The notes: a model not told the origin generated them from the letters alone. Shown: positions 21,361 to 33,546, counted from the first letter of the stretch. The stretch: DNA of 64,000 nt from Pachyseris speciosa (GCA_016490735.1 JAEMWC010001127.1:32501-96500), one strand, 5' to 3'. Numbers and translations: made by a program.

Positions 21361-22422
21361 CAAGGTAGCTAAAAATGCCTTTCTACAGCTTTTGGTTGAT
21401 TTGGCTCGTTGGGTGCCCTGCTTACAGTCTCAAGTGGTTCACGAATGACGTAAAACAAAGAAAACAAAACATTCAAAACAAAAGCGTACAGTACAAACAA
21501 TACCTCGTAAGACAAAGAAAATCTCGCCAGGTTTTTTACACCGAGGTAAGCCCAGTGGTTTACTTTCTCGTTTCAGTATTGATACATTTCCGCAAATAAA
21601 GTACGTAGCTGACCTAGAACTTGATTGGTGTTTATCGAAGAACAAATCCATATCGAGCAGTGAACGCAGGACAAATAATACCATTACGAGTCTACTAAAG
21701 AGAAGTGTGGCTTCGTGGAAGCAGGTTATATCTAAAAGACGAAAGCACTATCACGCACGTAACACCGACCAGGCACATAACATCGGCCGCCATGTTTAGG
21801 TGTTCTCATACATAGTGTAACTACAGGGTCGTCCATCATCCGCTGACCAGGATGGACAGCAGAAATTATTGAACATAAAATTACGCATTGAACAAAAAAT
21901 CAGTTATTGAATTGAACAAGCGCGCATTGAATACAAATAAAACGCAAACAAACCTTCATTCCAATACATATTTTATTGGGAGTTATTGAATATAAATTTG
22001 ATTTGTTGAATAAAAATGCGAAGCATTGAGTATAATTTCGGTTTATTGAACAAAATATCAAGCCATTGAATATAATTTTGGTTTATTGAATAAAATATCG
22101 AAACATTGAATATAATTTTGGTTTATTGAATAAAATATCGAAACATTGAATATAATTTTGGTTTATTGAATAAAATATTGAAACATTGAATATAAAATTG
22201 TTCGTATTGAATATTGCAACATTCCGGCAACCATAACCGACCAAGTTTTTTACAAGCAAGCTTCGCTGTTAAGTTGTTTGGAAATATTAAAACGACGATT
22301 AAGGATACAAAAGCACGGTAAAAATTAACATTCGAACCTGTAAGGTTTCAAGGTGGATTTCCAGAAGCGCTCAAACAGAAAGTCTACAGCCGCTGTGATG
22401 ATTTGCACTGAGTGGAAAAAGC

Positions 22423-22888
22423 AACTGCATCAGCACTTCATTATCATTGGAAAAGTGTTTTTGTGGGACTGCAGAAGAAACCAAATTTATCCGCAAATTA
22501 CAGGCTTTAAGAGCAAAATTGTTCTCAAATACGAAACAGAAAGGAAAATTAATAACGCGATGGACTATTTTCAAAAGAAATGGGTGCTCACACCAGCTCG
22601 ATAAGTCTGTTCGTCTGTTGTTTCAATCGTCGCTGTTGTTGTTTTGTGTGTGTGTGTGTGTTTTCGTTTTTATTTTTGTAGCGAATTGGTGACAAAGTAG
22701 GCTATTTATAATGTAAACCTTTTTTTATCCTTAACGTAAAATCCTTTTTTTCTTTCAATCTGTAATTTTCTTACTAAGAGTCCAACTTGGATTTTATTGT
22801 TGTATTTCATTGTTGTATAACATTGTTAAATTTAAACTGTAATAAAAAAAATTTCAAAAGAAAAAAGAAAAAAAAAACTGCATCAGCA
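22423..22888 (+). mobile_element. Retroposed sequence with poly(A) tail and 13-bp TSD
   Basis: AACTGCATCAGCA occurs at 22423-22435 and again at 22876-22888. Between them lie about 440 bp ending in a polyadenylation-like AATAAAAAAA and an A-rich tail (about 22843-22877). This is the mark of LINE-machinery retroposition. The inserted sequence has an 81-codon frame (22447-22692) and a (GT)n patch at about 22640-22662, but the parent gene or element is not recognised. Confidence 0.75.
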
Positions 22889-23127
22889 AGTTTCCAACTG
22901 TTACCAGTGTAATGCCACACCCTGTACACATATTTTCAATTTTTTTATAAATTTATTCCCCTGAATGTTTCTAGTCGTGGCAATGAGGACCTTTATCAAT
23001 GAGGACTTTTGAAGCAGAGCGTAGCCACTAATACTTGCCATATATACGACCGCCTTTAATCTCTCTGCATTAAGAAATTTAACATTTATATTAACACATT
23101 TATCCTTTACGTCCTTGCACGCCTGAC

Positions 23128-23575
23128 AAATAATAATGGTAATAATAATAGTAATAGTCTTTATTTCACTGATAAAATACATATCAAGTGTTACATGGAT
23201 TATATATAACTTTTAAGTACTTAAAAATACGCCAAATATGCATTAATTACCAATAGCTAAATTGTAATTAAAACTAAGTCTGTTAATAAAAGAATTCTTA
23301 AAACGCTCAGTATTACAAATCGGAAATGTAGGCTTGACTTGTCTAAGCTTAAGGGTAGCAGGGTTAATCCTAGAAAGGGAGTGATGTAAAGGATGACGTT
23401 CCCACTCGCTTAATTTCTTAAAAATACCTTTATCGGACTTTTCTAAGCAATTAATAATGGAAACAGGAGAGGACGTGTATCTTCGTTTATGACAACGATC
23501 AAGGAAACATTGTATGGTATTAAGTTCTGGTGGGGATGAACCATATACAGATATTCCATACATAAGCTTTACAAA
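23128..23575 (-). pseudogene. 5'-truncated LINE: RT C-terminal domain
   Basis: Minus-strand frame 23243-23563 reads the LINE post-RT domain: GISVYGSS, then IQCFLDRCHKRRY, a WERHPLHHSL...RINPATLKLR segment and RFKNSFINRL close to the stop. The 3' UTR ends in an ATTATT-rich tail at about 23128-23160. The RT palm is missing. It splits a repeat also found at 16735-17110. Confidence 0.85.
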
Positions 23576-24074
23576 TTCGCAATTGCTACAAGGTTCAGTT
23601 GGAATAGTTTATTTAACCTTTGGCAACAATTAGCTGGTAAAATGGGTATTCCAGCCACAATTCGTTGCTTTTATTTCCATAGAAAAATGACTTCTAAGCT
23701 TTTTGACGAACAAAAATCGTCCTTGTCACCCTGTATACATGGTGTTAAGTTAAAATGTCGGTCTTTTTTTTTTTATATTTATACCTAACCACACTAATTT
23801 GATCCATTCGGTATCCAACAAAGAACTGGGCAGGAAATTGGGGCGGGCGAGAAGAAATGTATGAAAATTAAAATACTTGAATTAAGCCGTAGATGTTGGA
23901 GACCATTCAGTTCTAAGTACCAAGTTACAGTAAATGCGAAAAGAAATATTTTATTTTTTCTCATTTCCAGCGTGATTGATCTAGTGAAACACCATATAAA
24001 CCATTCGTTCAGTTTAATTTCAAAGCTCTTTGTGTTTACTCTGTTATCACTGATTTTACAGGCGTTCTTTCCTA
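23576..24074. other. No gene seen
   Basis: Right half of the repeat shared with 16945-17110 (to about 23760), then AT-rich DNA 3' of the NXPE gene. Confidence 0.5.
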
Positions 24075-27000
24075 TCAACCAATACACCGTTTGATTCTGT
24101 TTTTCCTCTCATTCTCTCCCAGCCTCTTGTTACTGTGGACTTTGTATTTCTCCAGCATCGTTTCCATGGCACTGAACACGTGAGCAGGGTAGTGAACCTC
24201 GTCATCTGTGCCGCCAGGGTACGAGTCGGTCATTGGATACACATCTATCACGTCATATCCGGCTCGACACATGGCTGACATAGCGTAGGCACTGAACAGA
24301 GCAACTCGCTGAGAGAAAAAAAAACATACTTGTCAAAACGAGGGACAGAGGGAAGTACTATACATAATCGGTTAATAAAGTATTAGCTCCCGCACAGCTT
24401 ATGGATCTTCCTTGAGCCGCGCTTGGAGCCTTTGCCGCTGTAGCTTTATTGCTATACGTTTTCTGCCACGTCATTTCAAAACGTTTCCCATCTCCCAACC
24501 CATGAAAAGAACTTTCAACTAAGGAACGAAAGAACGCAGAAACGAACGAGTGAATGGTTGAAAGAATGCTTCCATGAGTAAATGAATGAATGAACGAATG
24601 AACGAACGAACGAACGAACGAACGAACGGACGGACGGACGGACGGATGGGAGGGTGGGTGGGTGAGGGAGAGAGTGAGTAAATGAACGAACGAACACACA
24701 GGTATGAAAGAATGGATGGATATGAGTCCTTGCCTTAAATTAAATTAAGTTGCTAAGTATTTTATATTAAGAGCCAGAAGTTGGGGAAAACTGTTATCGT
24801 TGGACGTCTTAACTCACAATTTGCTACCCATACCTGTGTTGTAAAGAATCTCCAGTTGGTCCGGTTCTTCACCTTTGCATTTTCTTTGTGTATGGCAGAG
24901 GATGTCTTCCAGATAATTTTTGCTTTGTATTTTGGAACCCTTTTGCCTTGAGAATCAAGCTCGGTCTCCTTCAAGCTATGTATCAAGTCTCTAATGAGTC
25001 TTTGGTAAGTTGTAAAACTGATCCCAATTGGGAAGTGTAGTCCAAGGTTTAAAAGCAGCACGCTATTCTCTCTTTGCATATCTGGGTTTCGTAACACATT
25101 AAGGATATCACCAATAACCCTCTGTGGCCTGAAATCTAGATTATCGTCTTCTTCCTTGCTCAATCTCTCGTTTTTGACAGGATAGATCCAGTTGTAACTA
25201 ACCCGACACATCATGTACAACCTTTTGCAAAGCTGGCGGGAGCGCACTGAGCCCACAAGACGAACAGCTAAGGAGTCACCGAAGGCCCACAGCATGCCAT
25301 TTTGACGGTATCTAGACGGCACAGACCAGTCGTAGGACTCTGTAGTCAAGGAAGAGAAGTTTAATTGTTTATAAATTCATGGGTAATTGGATTCTTCAAG
25401 GAAGCGTTTACCTGTTGTGTGGAACTGATACATTTTCCTGTTGTCCCTTTACGTAGCATCCCCTAGACACGGGCGACTTTCCCTCGTTTACCCATTGCTC
25501 ATTACTCATCTTCCTTCCCACTTCTGAACAAGTCCATACCATTAGCAACTAGAAAATTATAGTTACAACTTCCTAATTAGCAACTAGGAGATCTTATAGC
25601 TAAACCCTTCTAACCATGTATGTACGTGTGTATGAAGTATCAGCGGTTATGACCGGTCGTGCATCAGACTTTGCTCCATTTTGCTCTGTCCAGTGTTGTT
25701 CTCTCAAGACAGTTTTGGTAAGAGCCCAATTCTTCTCTAAGCTTATCTAGCATAGCTAATCTCCTCTTGGTCACTTTTCTAACATTCTTTCTTCAATATG
25801 ATCCCCTGCTTCCCATGCAGTCGTTTTTTGAAGACTCGTATTTCACCTCCTCCCCTCTGTGAAATACGAGTCCCCTAATCACCACTGCGTGGGAGGCTGT
25901 ATAATCCCTAACCAACTGTTACTCCCCAATATGTGACTCAGCCTCTTCAAATTACCAGCAAAGGCTTTTCGTCCACCTTCCTATTCCAAGTATTTTCCGC
26001 AGTACAAGCTTCCTTAACGGTTGGGAAGTTATACGCTTGACAAGAGAGCTAGACAGATCATGTGAAAAAGTTTGTTGGTAACAGTGACAGCTCCAAGGAT
26101 CTTAAGATGTTTACTGACCTTCAAGATATGGTCTCCACTTGTTGTTTGTCCATCGTCCAAATCCATCCCATAAATGATTGCAAGTGTTTGAACAGGAACT
26201 AAGGTCGTTATGAAGCGATTCTGATAAAAGGAAACGAAATAAACTAAATAACCGAGAGAGTGAAATGACCCCCCCTCCCCGCCAAATAAAAAAAATTAAA
26301 TCCCTGAAGTTAAATGCTTGTCAAAAATCAAGGGCTTTTCTATGTTGTTGTTTTAGTTTCGGTACCTCTGCTTATTCGACCTCGTTCCCAGGGTCTTTCA
26401 TCTCCCAACCCCAGAAGGAGCAAGGGACTCATATAGTCGTTCACCCCTCTGGGATGGGGGGATGAAAGAACCTGGGAACGAGGTTGCTGCAAACTGTGTA
26501 CAGTTGTCAATTTGTTGCATAAAAAGATAATACAGACTTAAAAAATTAACTTTGAAAATAAAGGAAGTGTAAATCCATCAAATTAAAATACAACAAACAA
26601 TTTGAAAATAACCAATGGATTTCTTGGCGACCATGCATGTATGATGGCGGTCCGATACGAACACATTTCTATCCTGTGAAATGAAATATTTTAATTATAT
26701 TTTAACGCCAAAGAATTTAATGTTGCCGGCCGTCTAAAAACCCCGAAGCAACAGGTGGAGAATCTACAGTTGAAAAAATAGTTTAATTTTTAGTTCATTT
26801 TGTTTGGTTCTAAATTCCGAAACTTCCCCTTCAGTTTTGGTAGTTTGATTAGCCGGTAAAGCCATTAATAATATACAGTTCATCACACAAACATGAACTG
26901 CCTACACGCAGTATTTGTTTTCCCTGTGCAAGTTGAAGCCATAGCTGTTCCGAGACGGATTGGGTGCATGTTCAACTGCCGCGCCAAAAGTAGTTCTTGT

Positions 27001-27136
27001 CTTGAACTACCTGATCACATCCGTTCTTGTGACAATTTAAATCTTTCTAAACGTAAACTTAACACTCACATGTGTGAATTCTTTTCTAATCTTTGTAAAG
27101 CGCTTAGAACAAGACTGGATAAGCGCTATATAAGTA

Positions 27137-27197
<61 letters not shown>

Positions 27198-29073
27198 GGC
27201 TTAATTTTTTGTCACATTTTTTTGGAAGCAGAGCCATTATCTTATTTCCTTCTTATGTATTTGATATATTTTTAATCCACGAAATTAATAGCAAGTGAAA
27301 GTTACTAAAAATGTTATTAAAAATATTAATGTTATTGATTAATATTATTGATATGTAAATAGCTATTATTTTTATTGTCATTAATAAAGAGTTGTGCTAT
27401 TTTTATAATAATATTTAAAAATATTATTATTATTATTATTATTAATATTATTATTATTATTATCATCATTACTATTGAATAACAGGAAATCTACTTTTGT
27501 CGCCGCGACTACTTTGTTTCCCCAACTCACTGATTCACAGACGACATTTTTGGCATTGCCGATAACGGTTTTCTCAAACTACAATTTACGAACTCTGTTG
27601 TGTTGCTGCACCGCTCCAGATCATAATTAACGCATTAAAAGGTTATACTGTCGATCTTATGAGACCTATGCTACTAATTAACTTTGAGAGTTCTTAACCT
27701 TTAGAAAATCTTGCCTGGCTAATTATATTGGTGCTTGAACAAATGCTAGAGATTTCTACTAAAAATTAATACAGAGTGGAGCGTTGACCGGCAAGTCTCA
27801 ATATACGGCTTGTGCGGTCCCAAACCATTAACGCTCAATACTTGCCTATAAAAGATGTATTGCGCTGTGCCTCTGGTACATTTATTATCAATGGGTGTCC
27901 ATTATTTAAGGGCTCGTTCAAGTAATCGTCAAGTGTCCCTAATAGCCCATCTTTCTGATACTTCCCTTGCGCGTTTCCTGTAATGAACCAGTCACGTGGC
28001 GGGTCTTTGAAGCCATCGCAGAGACTATAATCAAGGTATATCATCAACTGATAGTTTCCAGGTTCCGTAAGAAGAAACAGAGCTTCGTAAGTTCCGTTTT
28101 CGTGATCAAAGACCGTGGCCGCAACGTATGATGGACCACTTACATAAACTCTCCAAGTGTCGCCACCAATCTGCTTCGTTCGGTTATCCGCGGTCTTCGA
28201 TTGGATAAAAATCTTGCTGAACTCTCCCGCTGGTCTAACGTCCCAATACACTACTTCACTGGCTCTGCCACTGCTTCGATTTACCTTCCCCCATTGAGTC
28301 TTGACTAGTTCCCAAGCCATATTATCATTGCACGGTTTGAGCATACTCTGCCAGTCCACGCGAGCGCGGCGCTGACGAAACCACTCGCGACGAAAATCTT
28401 GAAATCGGCGCGAAATTATCGACGAATCGTGAATAATTTGAGGTTTTGAGACAATTTCTACCATGTTCAAATCAAAGTTGCTGTCTTTGCGCTTTGGAGC
28501 TACAACTGAGATATCTGCTTTCTTGCCTGTCGAATTTCTTGTCCTCAGTTTTTCGTTTCCCTTTATATGAATCTCTCCATAATCAACATTATCGTCACCG
28601 CTATTTGTTGAACTGAATTCTCCATCCGAAGAAGTGAACAAATTCCCCTTTTCTGAGGTTTTTTCAACCCAGGGATCAGAACGAAACTTATCGCTATCCT
28701 TTAACTGTTCTTCCAGTCGTGTCACAATATCATATTCTAATTTATGCCAGCTGTGTTCGTTAATACTGCCTGGCCTTTTCAAAGCCTTGGCCCTGTAAAT
28801 CTTTTCGAACAACTTTTTCGGTGGCATTGCAGCTTTTCCAGACGAGAGCAGATCAGGTGATCTAAATATCCTCTCATGAGTAACAGCCGCTGGCAATGGC
28901 GTTCCATAATCGCGGTCATCCGTCAAGAAATAACGAAAATAAAGATACATCACAACACAGGTAAAGAGGAAACACACCGTAAACCTCATTAGACGAGGAA
29001 ATGCTCGCTTTCTTTTCATGGTGGCGACGTTTTGTGCGTCTGTTCGTAGACTCCTCATTGAGAAAGTCCCCAT
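24075..29073 (-). CDS. NXPE-family (neurexophilin and PC-esterase domain) membrane protein
   Basis: Four coding exons join in phase: 29073-27846, 26220-26119, 25339-24834 and 24308-24075, giving 689 aa. Introns 2 and 3 are GT-AG; intron 1 is GC-AG. Residues 31-50 (FTVCFLFTCVVMYLYFRYFL) form a type II signal anchor after a basic N-terminus. The Ig-like NXPE region is near residues 300-365 (WRVYVSGPS, FLLTEPGNY). The C-terminal PC-esterase/SGNH part starts with LWAFGDS (Ser466) and ends with DEVHY (Asp648, His651), so the catalytic Ser-Asp-His set is kept. A Golgi or secretory location acting on glycans is likely for the superfamily; the substrate is unknown. ATG 29073 was chosen; 29058 and 29019 also fit. 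At 689 aa it is longer than typical vertebrate NXPE proteins, mainly through the 300-residue stem. Its introns hold microsatellites and MITEs. Confidence 0.88.
24580..24690. repeat. Tetranucleotide array (GAAC)n/(GGAC)n in NXPE intron 3
   Basis: GAAC units grade into GGAC and then GGGT/GAGG-like units. Long antisense ORFs here are low-complexity artefacts. Confidence 0.9.
25832..25873. repeat. Hairpin GACTCGTATTTCAC/GTGAAATACGAGTC
   Basis: A perfect 14-bp inverted repeat with a loop of about 13 bp in NXPE intron 2. Confidence 0.8.
26380..26483. mobile_element. Short foldback MITE (CCTCGTTCCCAGG)
   Basis: CCTCGTTCCCAGGGTCTTTC and GAAAGAACCTGGGAACGAGG face each other over 104 bp in NXPE intron 1. 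Non-coding. Confidence 0.8.
27138..27197. repeat. (TTA)n microsatellite in NXPE intron 1
   Basis: About 20 trinucleotide units. A second, shorter ATT array lies at about 27420-27465. Confidence 0.95.
27840..27846 (-). promoter_or_regulatory. GC-type splice donor of NXPE exon 1
   Basis: The exon ends ATAG and the intron starts GCAAGT, the classic GC-AG donor. Phase 1 from this site joins the next exon (acceptor TTTTATCAG, exon edge 26220) to read SLHND...CNHLWDGFGRWT. The nearby GTATTG alternative would run into a stop. Confidence 0.8.
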
Positions 29074-29284
29074 GGACAAGAGGTACCTCTCATGCTTCCG
29101 TAAGCTCCCGTTTAAGGTCGGGGCTAGGGATAAACCGACAAAAGAACGTTAGCACTTACTTTAGGGTTGGAGGGTTAATGTTAGAAATTGTAAAAGCAAT
29201 ACTATGGTCCAATAAGAAAACACGACTATTTGCACAGCTGGCTTCACTTTCCTAGTTGGATTGAACAGCTGTAATTCTTAGTTC

Positions 29285-29345
29285 TTTCGGTCTTAGACCA
29301 TTGTTTCTTCAGAAACTAATAATTGATGAAGGTCTAAGACCGAAA
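29285..29345. repeat. 15-bp inverted repeat (TTTCGGTCTTAGACC) upstream of NXPE
   Basis: The arms at 29285-29299 and 29331-29345 are exact complements. It lies about 210 bp upstream of the NXPE start codon. It could be a regulatory hairpin or a MITE remnant. Confidence 0.7.
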
Positions 29346-29374
29346 ATTTTTAAATTAATTTTTAGTTTTTAAGC

Positions 29375-30460
29375 TTTTTAACGCCAGAAGTTGTTCGTCC
29401 TGGACAGATCGCTTAGGGCCTGATATCTTGTCAGTGTTTTGAATGAAAGGACAAAATAAAAATGAACAACAGGCAAAAGGAAATGAAAGGACTCGTTTGG
29501 AATGACGAGATGTAACGTCCCACCATAGTGAAAATTAGTTTGTCTTCGCCCGTGGAAATTGAAATCGAGGAAAATTTCAAGTGCGTGTTGACTATCTTTA
29601 ATGTACGATGGCAAAGATTTGACGATGGGCACTATAATCTTGTCTAAATAGCTAGAAATAAGTTCGGTACGGCAACTACGGGCAGAACTATAGGTCGACC
29701 CGGGAGATAGGTTTGTGGATTTTGGGTAAAAAGTAAAAACACTAGGTTCTCAGAGTAGTGATGATGAGATTAGTAGCAGTAGCCGGTAATTCCTGTTTGA
29801 CTATAAGGTTCTGAATAGTGTTCTTGACAATTTTTGGTTGGTTGAAGTAAGATCTTTCTCGATTTTAGCATAAAGGAGGTGTCAGAAAGTTGCCGCAAAG
29901 CTTCTTCCTGGCTAGCCTCCTTCGCAGACGTCTTTAGGCTCGTCACGTGTTCCTTGCCCACCAACGTTTGCTGAACTAAACTACCACTTCCGTTCGCGGC
30001 GGTTAGCCAATCATAGTTCATTTTCCAATTTATGGAAAGTAGAACTTCGACCCCTGGATTATTTTCATAGACGATGCACGTGAATCGGGTGTCGATCTTC
30101 ATTCTTACGCAGCTCGTTATTGGTTTCTTCAAAACAAATCTAACCGCCGACGAACGGAAGTGGCAGTTTAGTTCAGCAGACGTTCGTGGGCAAGGAACGC
30201 GTGACGAGCCCAAAGACGTCTGCGAAGGAGGCTACTTCCTGGCCGCCTTTGTCGGCCGATTTGACAATTATGTCTTTCCGCTTGCTAATTAAGATTTTTA
30301 AGCGCCGCCCACTCTTCCGAAGAAGGGTTGGAAAATTTAGTTTTATAATTGAATTTAAGTTTTTGAATGTCACGACGGCATTTTTTGATGAAAGAATCTA
30401 AAAAGGCGAACTGGCTCTCTGGGGGAGACCATTTGATTTGCGAACATGAAGTGTTTCAAA
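29375..30460 (-). pseudogene. Penelope-like element RT fragment split by a MITE
   Basis: On the minus strand one reads first ISKRKDIIVKSADKGG (about 30245-30300), then, after the MITE, EEALRQLSDTSF (about 29880) and a frameshifted IVKNTIQN...QELPATA stretch. TELISSYLDKIIVPIVKSLP and YIKDSQHALEIFLDFNF (29560-29690) follow. These are the N-terminal and early RT parts of Penelope-like elements. The catalytic core is absent and frameshifts are present. The MITE 29913-30234 sits inside it. Confidence 0.8.
29913..30234. mobile_element. Mutator-like MITE with 95-bp TIRs and 9-bp TSD
   Basis: Terminal repeats begin TAGCCTCCTTCGCAGACGTC and end GACGTCTGCGAAGGAGGCTA; similarity continues for about 95 bp inward to GCGGTTAG/CTAACCGC. 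CTTCCTGGC flanks both sides (29904-29912, 30235-30243). Length 322 bp, non-coding. The 9-bp duplication and long TIRs fit Mutator-like elements. Confidence 0.9.
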
Positions 30461-31200
30461 AATATCTTTGTCCGAGGTGTTAGAATTAAGTATGCTTCTT
30501 TTGTGAGATTTTGTTTTTTTAGTAATTTTTTTTATTTATACATATTTTAAGACAAGTCCGTTAAGAGTCCAAAGTGACCAGCTAAAGCGAACCATATAAA
30601 CAGTTTCTAATTATTTATAACACAACGTTCAAGACCTACATGAAGTAAATTCTTTGTTTTTTATCGATACGATAAAATGAATTTGCATTTATGAGTACGA
30701 CTCACAAACCAAAGGAGTAGAACAGTAGGTGAAAAGAAAAAAACTCTGGCTCTATAATGCTCTTCAGAACAGTGAAAATGATTCTCTGAAAAGTTCGAGA
30801 GTTGGTATATGGTCCGCCATCAGTTGGGACACCAATATGGACGCCGTAAACGTTAACGTCGGTGGAAGAAAGAAATCGGATTATTAAACTAGTGCTTCAA
30901 ATTTCTCTTCGGAGTCATGGTATCGCACCTGATGCTATAACCAATTGGAAATCTCGTACTTCAGGCTGTTTCGAATAATTTGATCAAATTTCAAACTGTT
31001 TGTAATTGCAAAGATACGCAGCATATCGGCCTGAAAGTTTAAAACACCGCTTTGTGTTGCCGAAAGTATATAAATCTCACCACACCTTGTTAGTTTTGCA
31101 TTAACAGCCATTTCAGAGGACTTTAATTTAAAAATTTTCCGGGGAGGCATGCCCCCGTACTCAACTAGTTGACTCACGGTAACGCTTTCGAAGTGAGCTC
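30461..31200. other. No gene seen
   Basis: Unique AT-rich DNA. An 80-codon minus ORF (30935-31177) has no recognisable domain. Confidence 0.4.
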
Positions 31201-31218
31201 CCCCCCCCCCCCCCCCCC
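31201..31218. repeat. Poly(C) run
   Basis: About 18 consecutive C residues. Length may be unreliable in assembly. Confidence 0.8.
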
Positions 31219-32021
31219 AATTGCAAACTTACTGCGCACGGGCCCTGTAAAAAGGTAATATTTTAATACGCAGGCATCCAGTTGTAATCTAGCGTGCATC
31301 ATTGAGGGGCATCTGTCAAGAATATCATCAAAAGCAAACAAAAAGACAGGAAAATTGTGATGATCAATTAACGCTCTCTTAAAAGAACCAATTATACTTA
31401 AAGGTACTAAGTGACCGAGAACATTTCATAAATTATCGTTGGAAATTAACATTCAGGGGCACAAAATAAAGCAGGAGCAGGTTAATTCCAAAATGTTCTC
31501 CACCCACAATTGGCGATCAGTTCCCAATATCAATAGATTACAACGATCATTATCACTTTCATCAGCTTTCTCGAGCCGTTACAAAAAGATGTAGACTCTT
31601 ATTTGTGGAGGTTACGAATTCTTATTTTTAATTTGGCTCTAATCTTTTGTTTTTTGTTTGTTTGTTTTGTTTTGTTTTTTGCTGGGGAATCTATCTCAGA
31701 ACCCCACTATTACTATCTGAAAAGCTGGGTGCGGCTTTGATTGTTTAAAGAATTAAATTGAATTGGGGGTTATGTGCTAATATGCAAGGGGGTTATGTGA
31801 CTTGCATATTAAGGTGGTTCAAAATGGTTTCTTATTCTTAAACACCAACTCTTTGATGGATCGATATTCCAACAATTTTTCGTTTGTTTCTTTAAACATG
31901 GTATATAAAAATTTGCCAGTTATTTCTCAACAAGTTGCGATCAATTTTTGACGTATAAGTTTACCATAGCAACAGTAGCCTCCTAAAAAACACCCTTAAT
32001 TTTGGCTTTATGTGCTTGTAA

Positions 32022-32253
32022 CTCTAAAACGAGTCGGATGACCCCCCTTTTTTTTTTTGCTATAGAATTGAAATCAGTACATGAAGATTCATCTTTCTAC
32101 AAAGTTAAAAAAAAATGGTACAAAGGGTTCAGAGCCACCTTAATTGGCTCTGAACCCCATATACATATGTCTTTAAAACTTTGCAGAAAGAAGAATCTTC
32201 ATAAGCTGATTTCAATTCAATAAAAAAAATGGGGGTCATCCCACTCGTTTTGA
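32022..32253. repeat. Imperfect palindrome with about 110-bp arms
   Basis: CTCTAAAACGAGTCGGATGA is mirrored by CATCCCACTCGTTTTGAG, and GAATTGAAATCAG, ATGAAGATTC and GGGTTCAGAGCC all recur inverted. The centre is near 32140. A foldback repeat. The small ORF crossing it is not a gene. Confidence 0.85.
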
Positions 32254-33500
32254 GTCAAAGGGTCGTATCAGGATGAAAGTATTAGACAACCCTCCCAAAA
32301 TCAGCCCATATCTTTTTTTTCGCCCGCCAAACACTCCTTGCGCTGAATTGTTTACATGTAATGCTGAAGGGTGAAATAAAGACGTTCAAGGCATGTCCAG
32401 TTTTCCAAGCGCAAAGTTAGATGTTAAATTTACGTGAAAGAAACACAAATGTGGCTACGAACTTGAAATATGCTCACTACCGTAAATTTCACTGAGTCAC
32501 ATCGTTTATGTTACATACTTTCCTTGACAAAGGTTTTTAATCGAGCTCTTACATTACATAAATTATGTATGAGCTCGGAGGATCTCTGACATGTAAATCA
32601 TCACGGAGGATCTCTGTCAGTTTTGAGTCGTTGAGGCCTGCATAAGCCAGACGAGATTTTGATGCCAAAGCTTTAATTTTACTCCACCGAACCACGAATT
32701 TTAATAGTGACAATTGGAAAAGCATGCAAGGTTTGCAAAATAAGCACTGGAAACTTTATCCTCAGCAGTTTTTACTAAAATTCTCCCACTCTGGGATTTC
32801 CTTCAAGAATTGCAACCACATGGCGTGCACCAAATTCTATTGAACTATGAAAGTGACACACTTGAGACACTCCTACAAAACTGGCAAATGAGATCTGTGT
32901 TTTGAGTAAACTTGGAATCAGGGAGCAGGATTCTTGCAAGAATATTTGACTCGGTTGAATAAATCAGTGGAACTTTTCAGTGGCGATTTTCCGCGCAAAT
33001 TTTTTGGAATTAACGACAAATGTATAAAACTGAGAAGGGCACTACTCACTCATCGCACAGTCCTAGATCCATTCCGATTGAGATTTCCAGGGTTTAAAAT
33101 TTGTTTATAAATCCATCATATAAACCTCGCTACGGCATACAGGTACGTTGAAATTTTTGTATTCAATAAACAAAAGATCAGGAGATAGACAATACATGCG
33201 CCGGTAAATGTTTTCAATGGCGCATGCGCCTAGCTTTTTCTCCTGTTCCACAACATGCCCTGTGTTTGTGAGGCTTACCTTCTGGCGGGTTGTGATGACA
33301 GGTGCTACCTGTTCAACAGGTAGATGAGCGTTTCATCTCGTTAGCTTGCTTACCTCGCAAGAACATCTATTTCATTTATACTATGCAAAACTCACTGAAC
33401 TTTGAATGGAAGTAGCAGAGGACATTTTTTTTTCGATTTGTTTGAACGGACTTGAGCCATTACGGCGTCAATTGGTACTTTTGTTTTGACACATATAAAT
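32254..33500. other. No gene seen
   Basis: AT-rich unique DNA, with no ORF over 60 codons and no clear repeat edges. ACATTACATAAATTATGTA (about 32550) is a small palindrome. Confidence 0.4.
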
Positions 33501-33509
33501 GTTAATTGT

Positions 33510-33546
33510 TGTGATACTACTAAATGAGAAATTTCTGCAATTTGAC

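Larger units (their letters stand above)
19918..22235. mobile_element. 2.3-kb foldback element with about 600-bp inverted arms
   Basis: The left arm (19918-20605, starting TATGGTTGCCGGAATG) and right arm (21640-22235, ending CATTCCGGCAACCATA) are inverted copies. The left arm carries an insertion of about 55 bp near 20495-20550. The arms contain AT-rich 40-bp subrepeats, then a shared GATGGACGACCCTGTAGTTA block and a short shared reading frame (TDQAHSIGRHV / TDQAHNIGRHV). The interior (20606-21639) includes a helix-turn-helix relic. No clear target duplication was seen. The structure is like FB-type or long-TIR DNA transposons. Confidence 0.85.

Noticed and set aside
24358..24699. Serine/proline/histidine-rich minus ORFs
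   Set aside because: They translate a tetranucleotide microsatellite in an NXPE intron.
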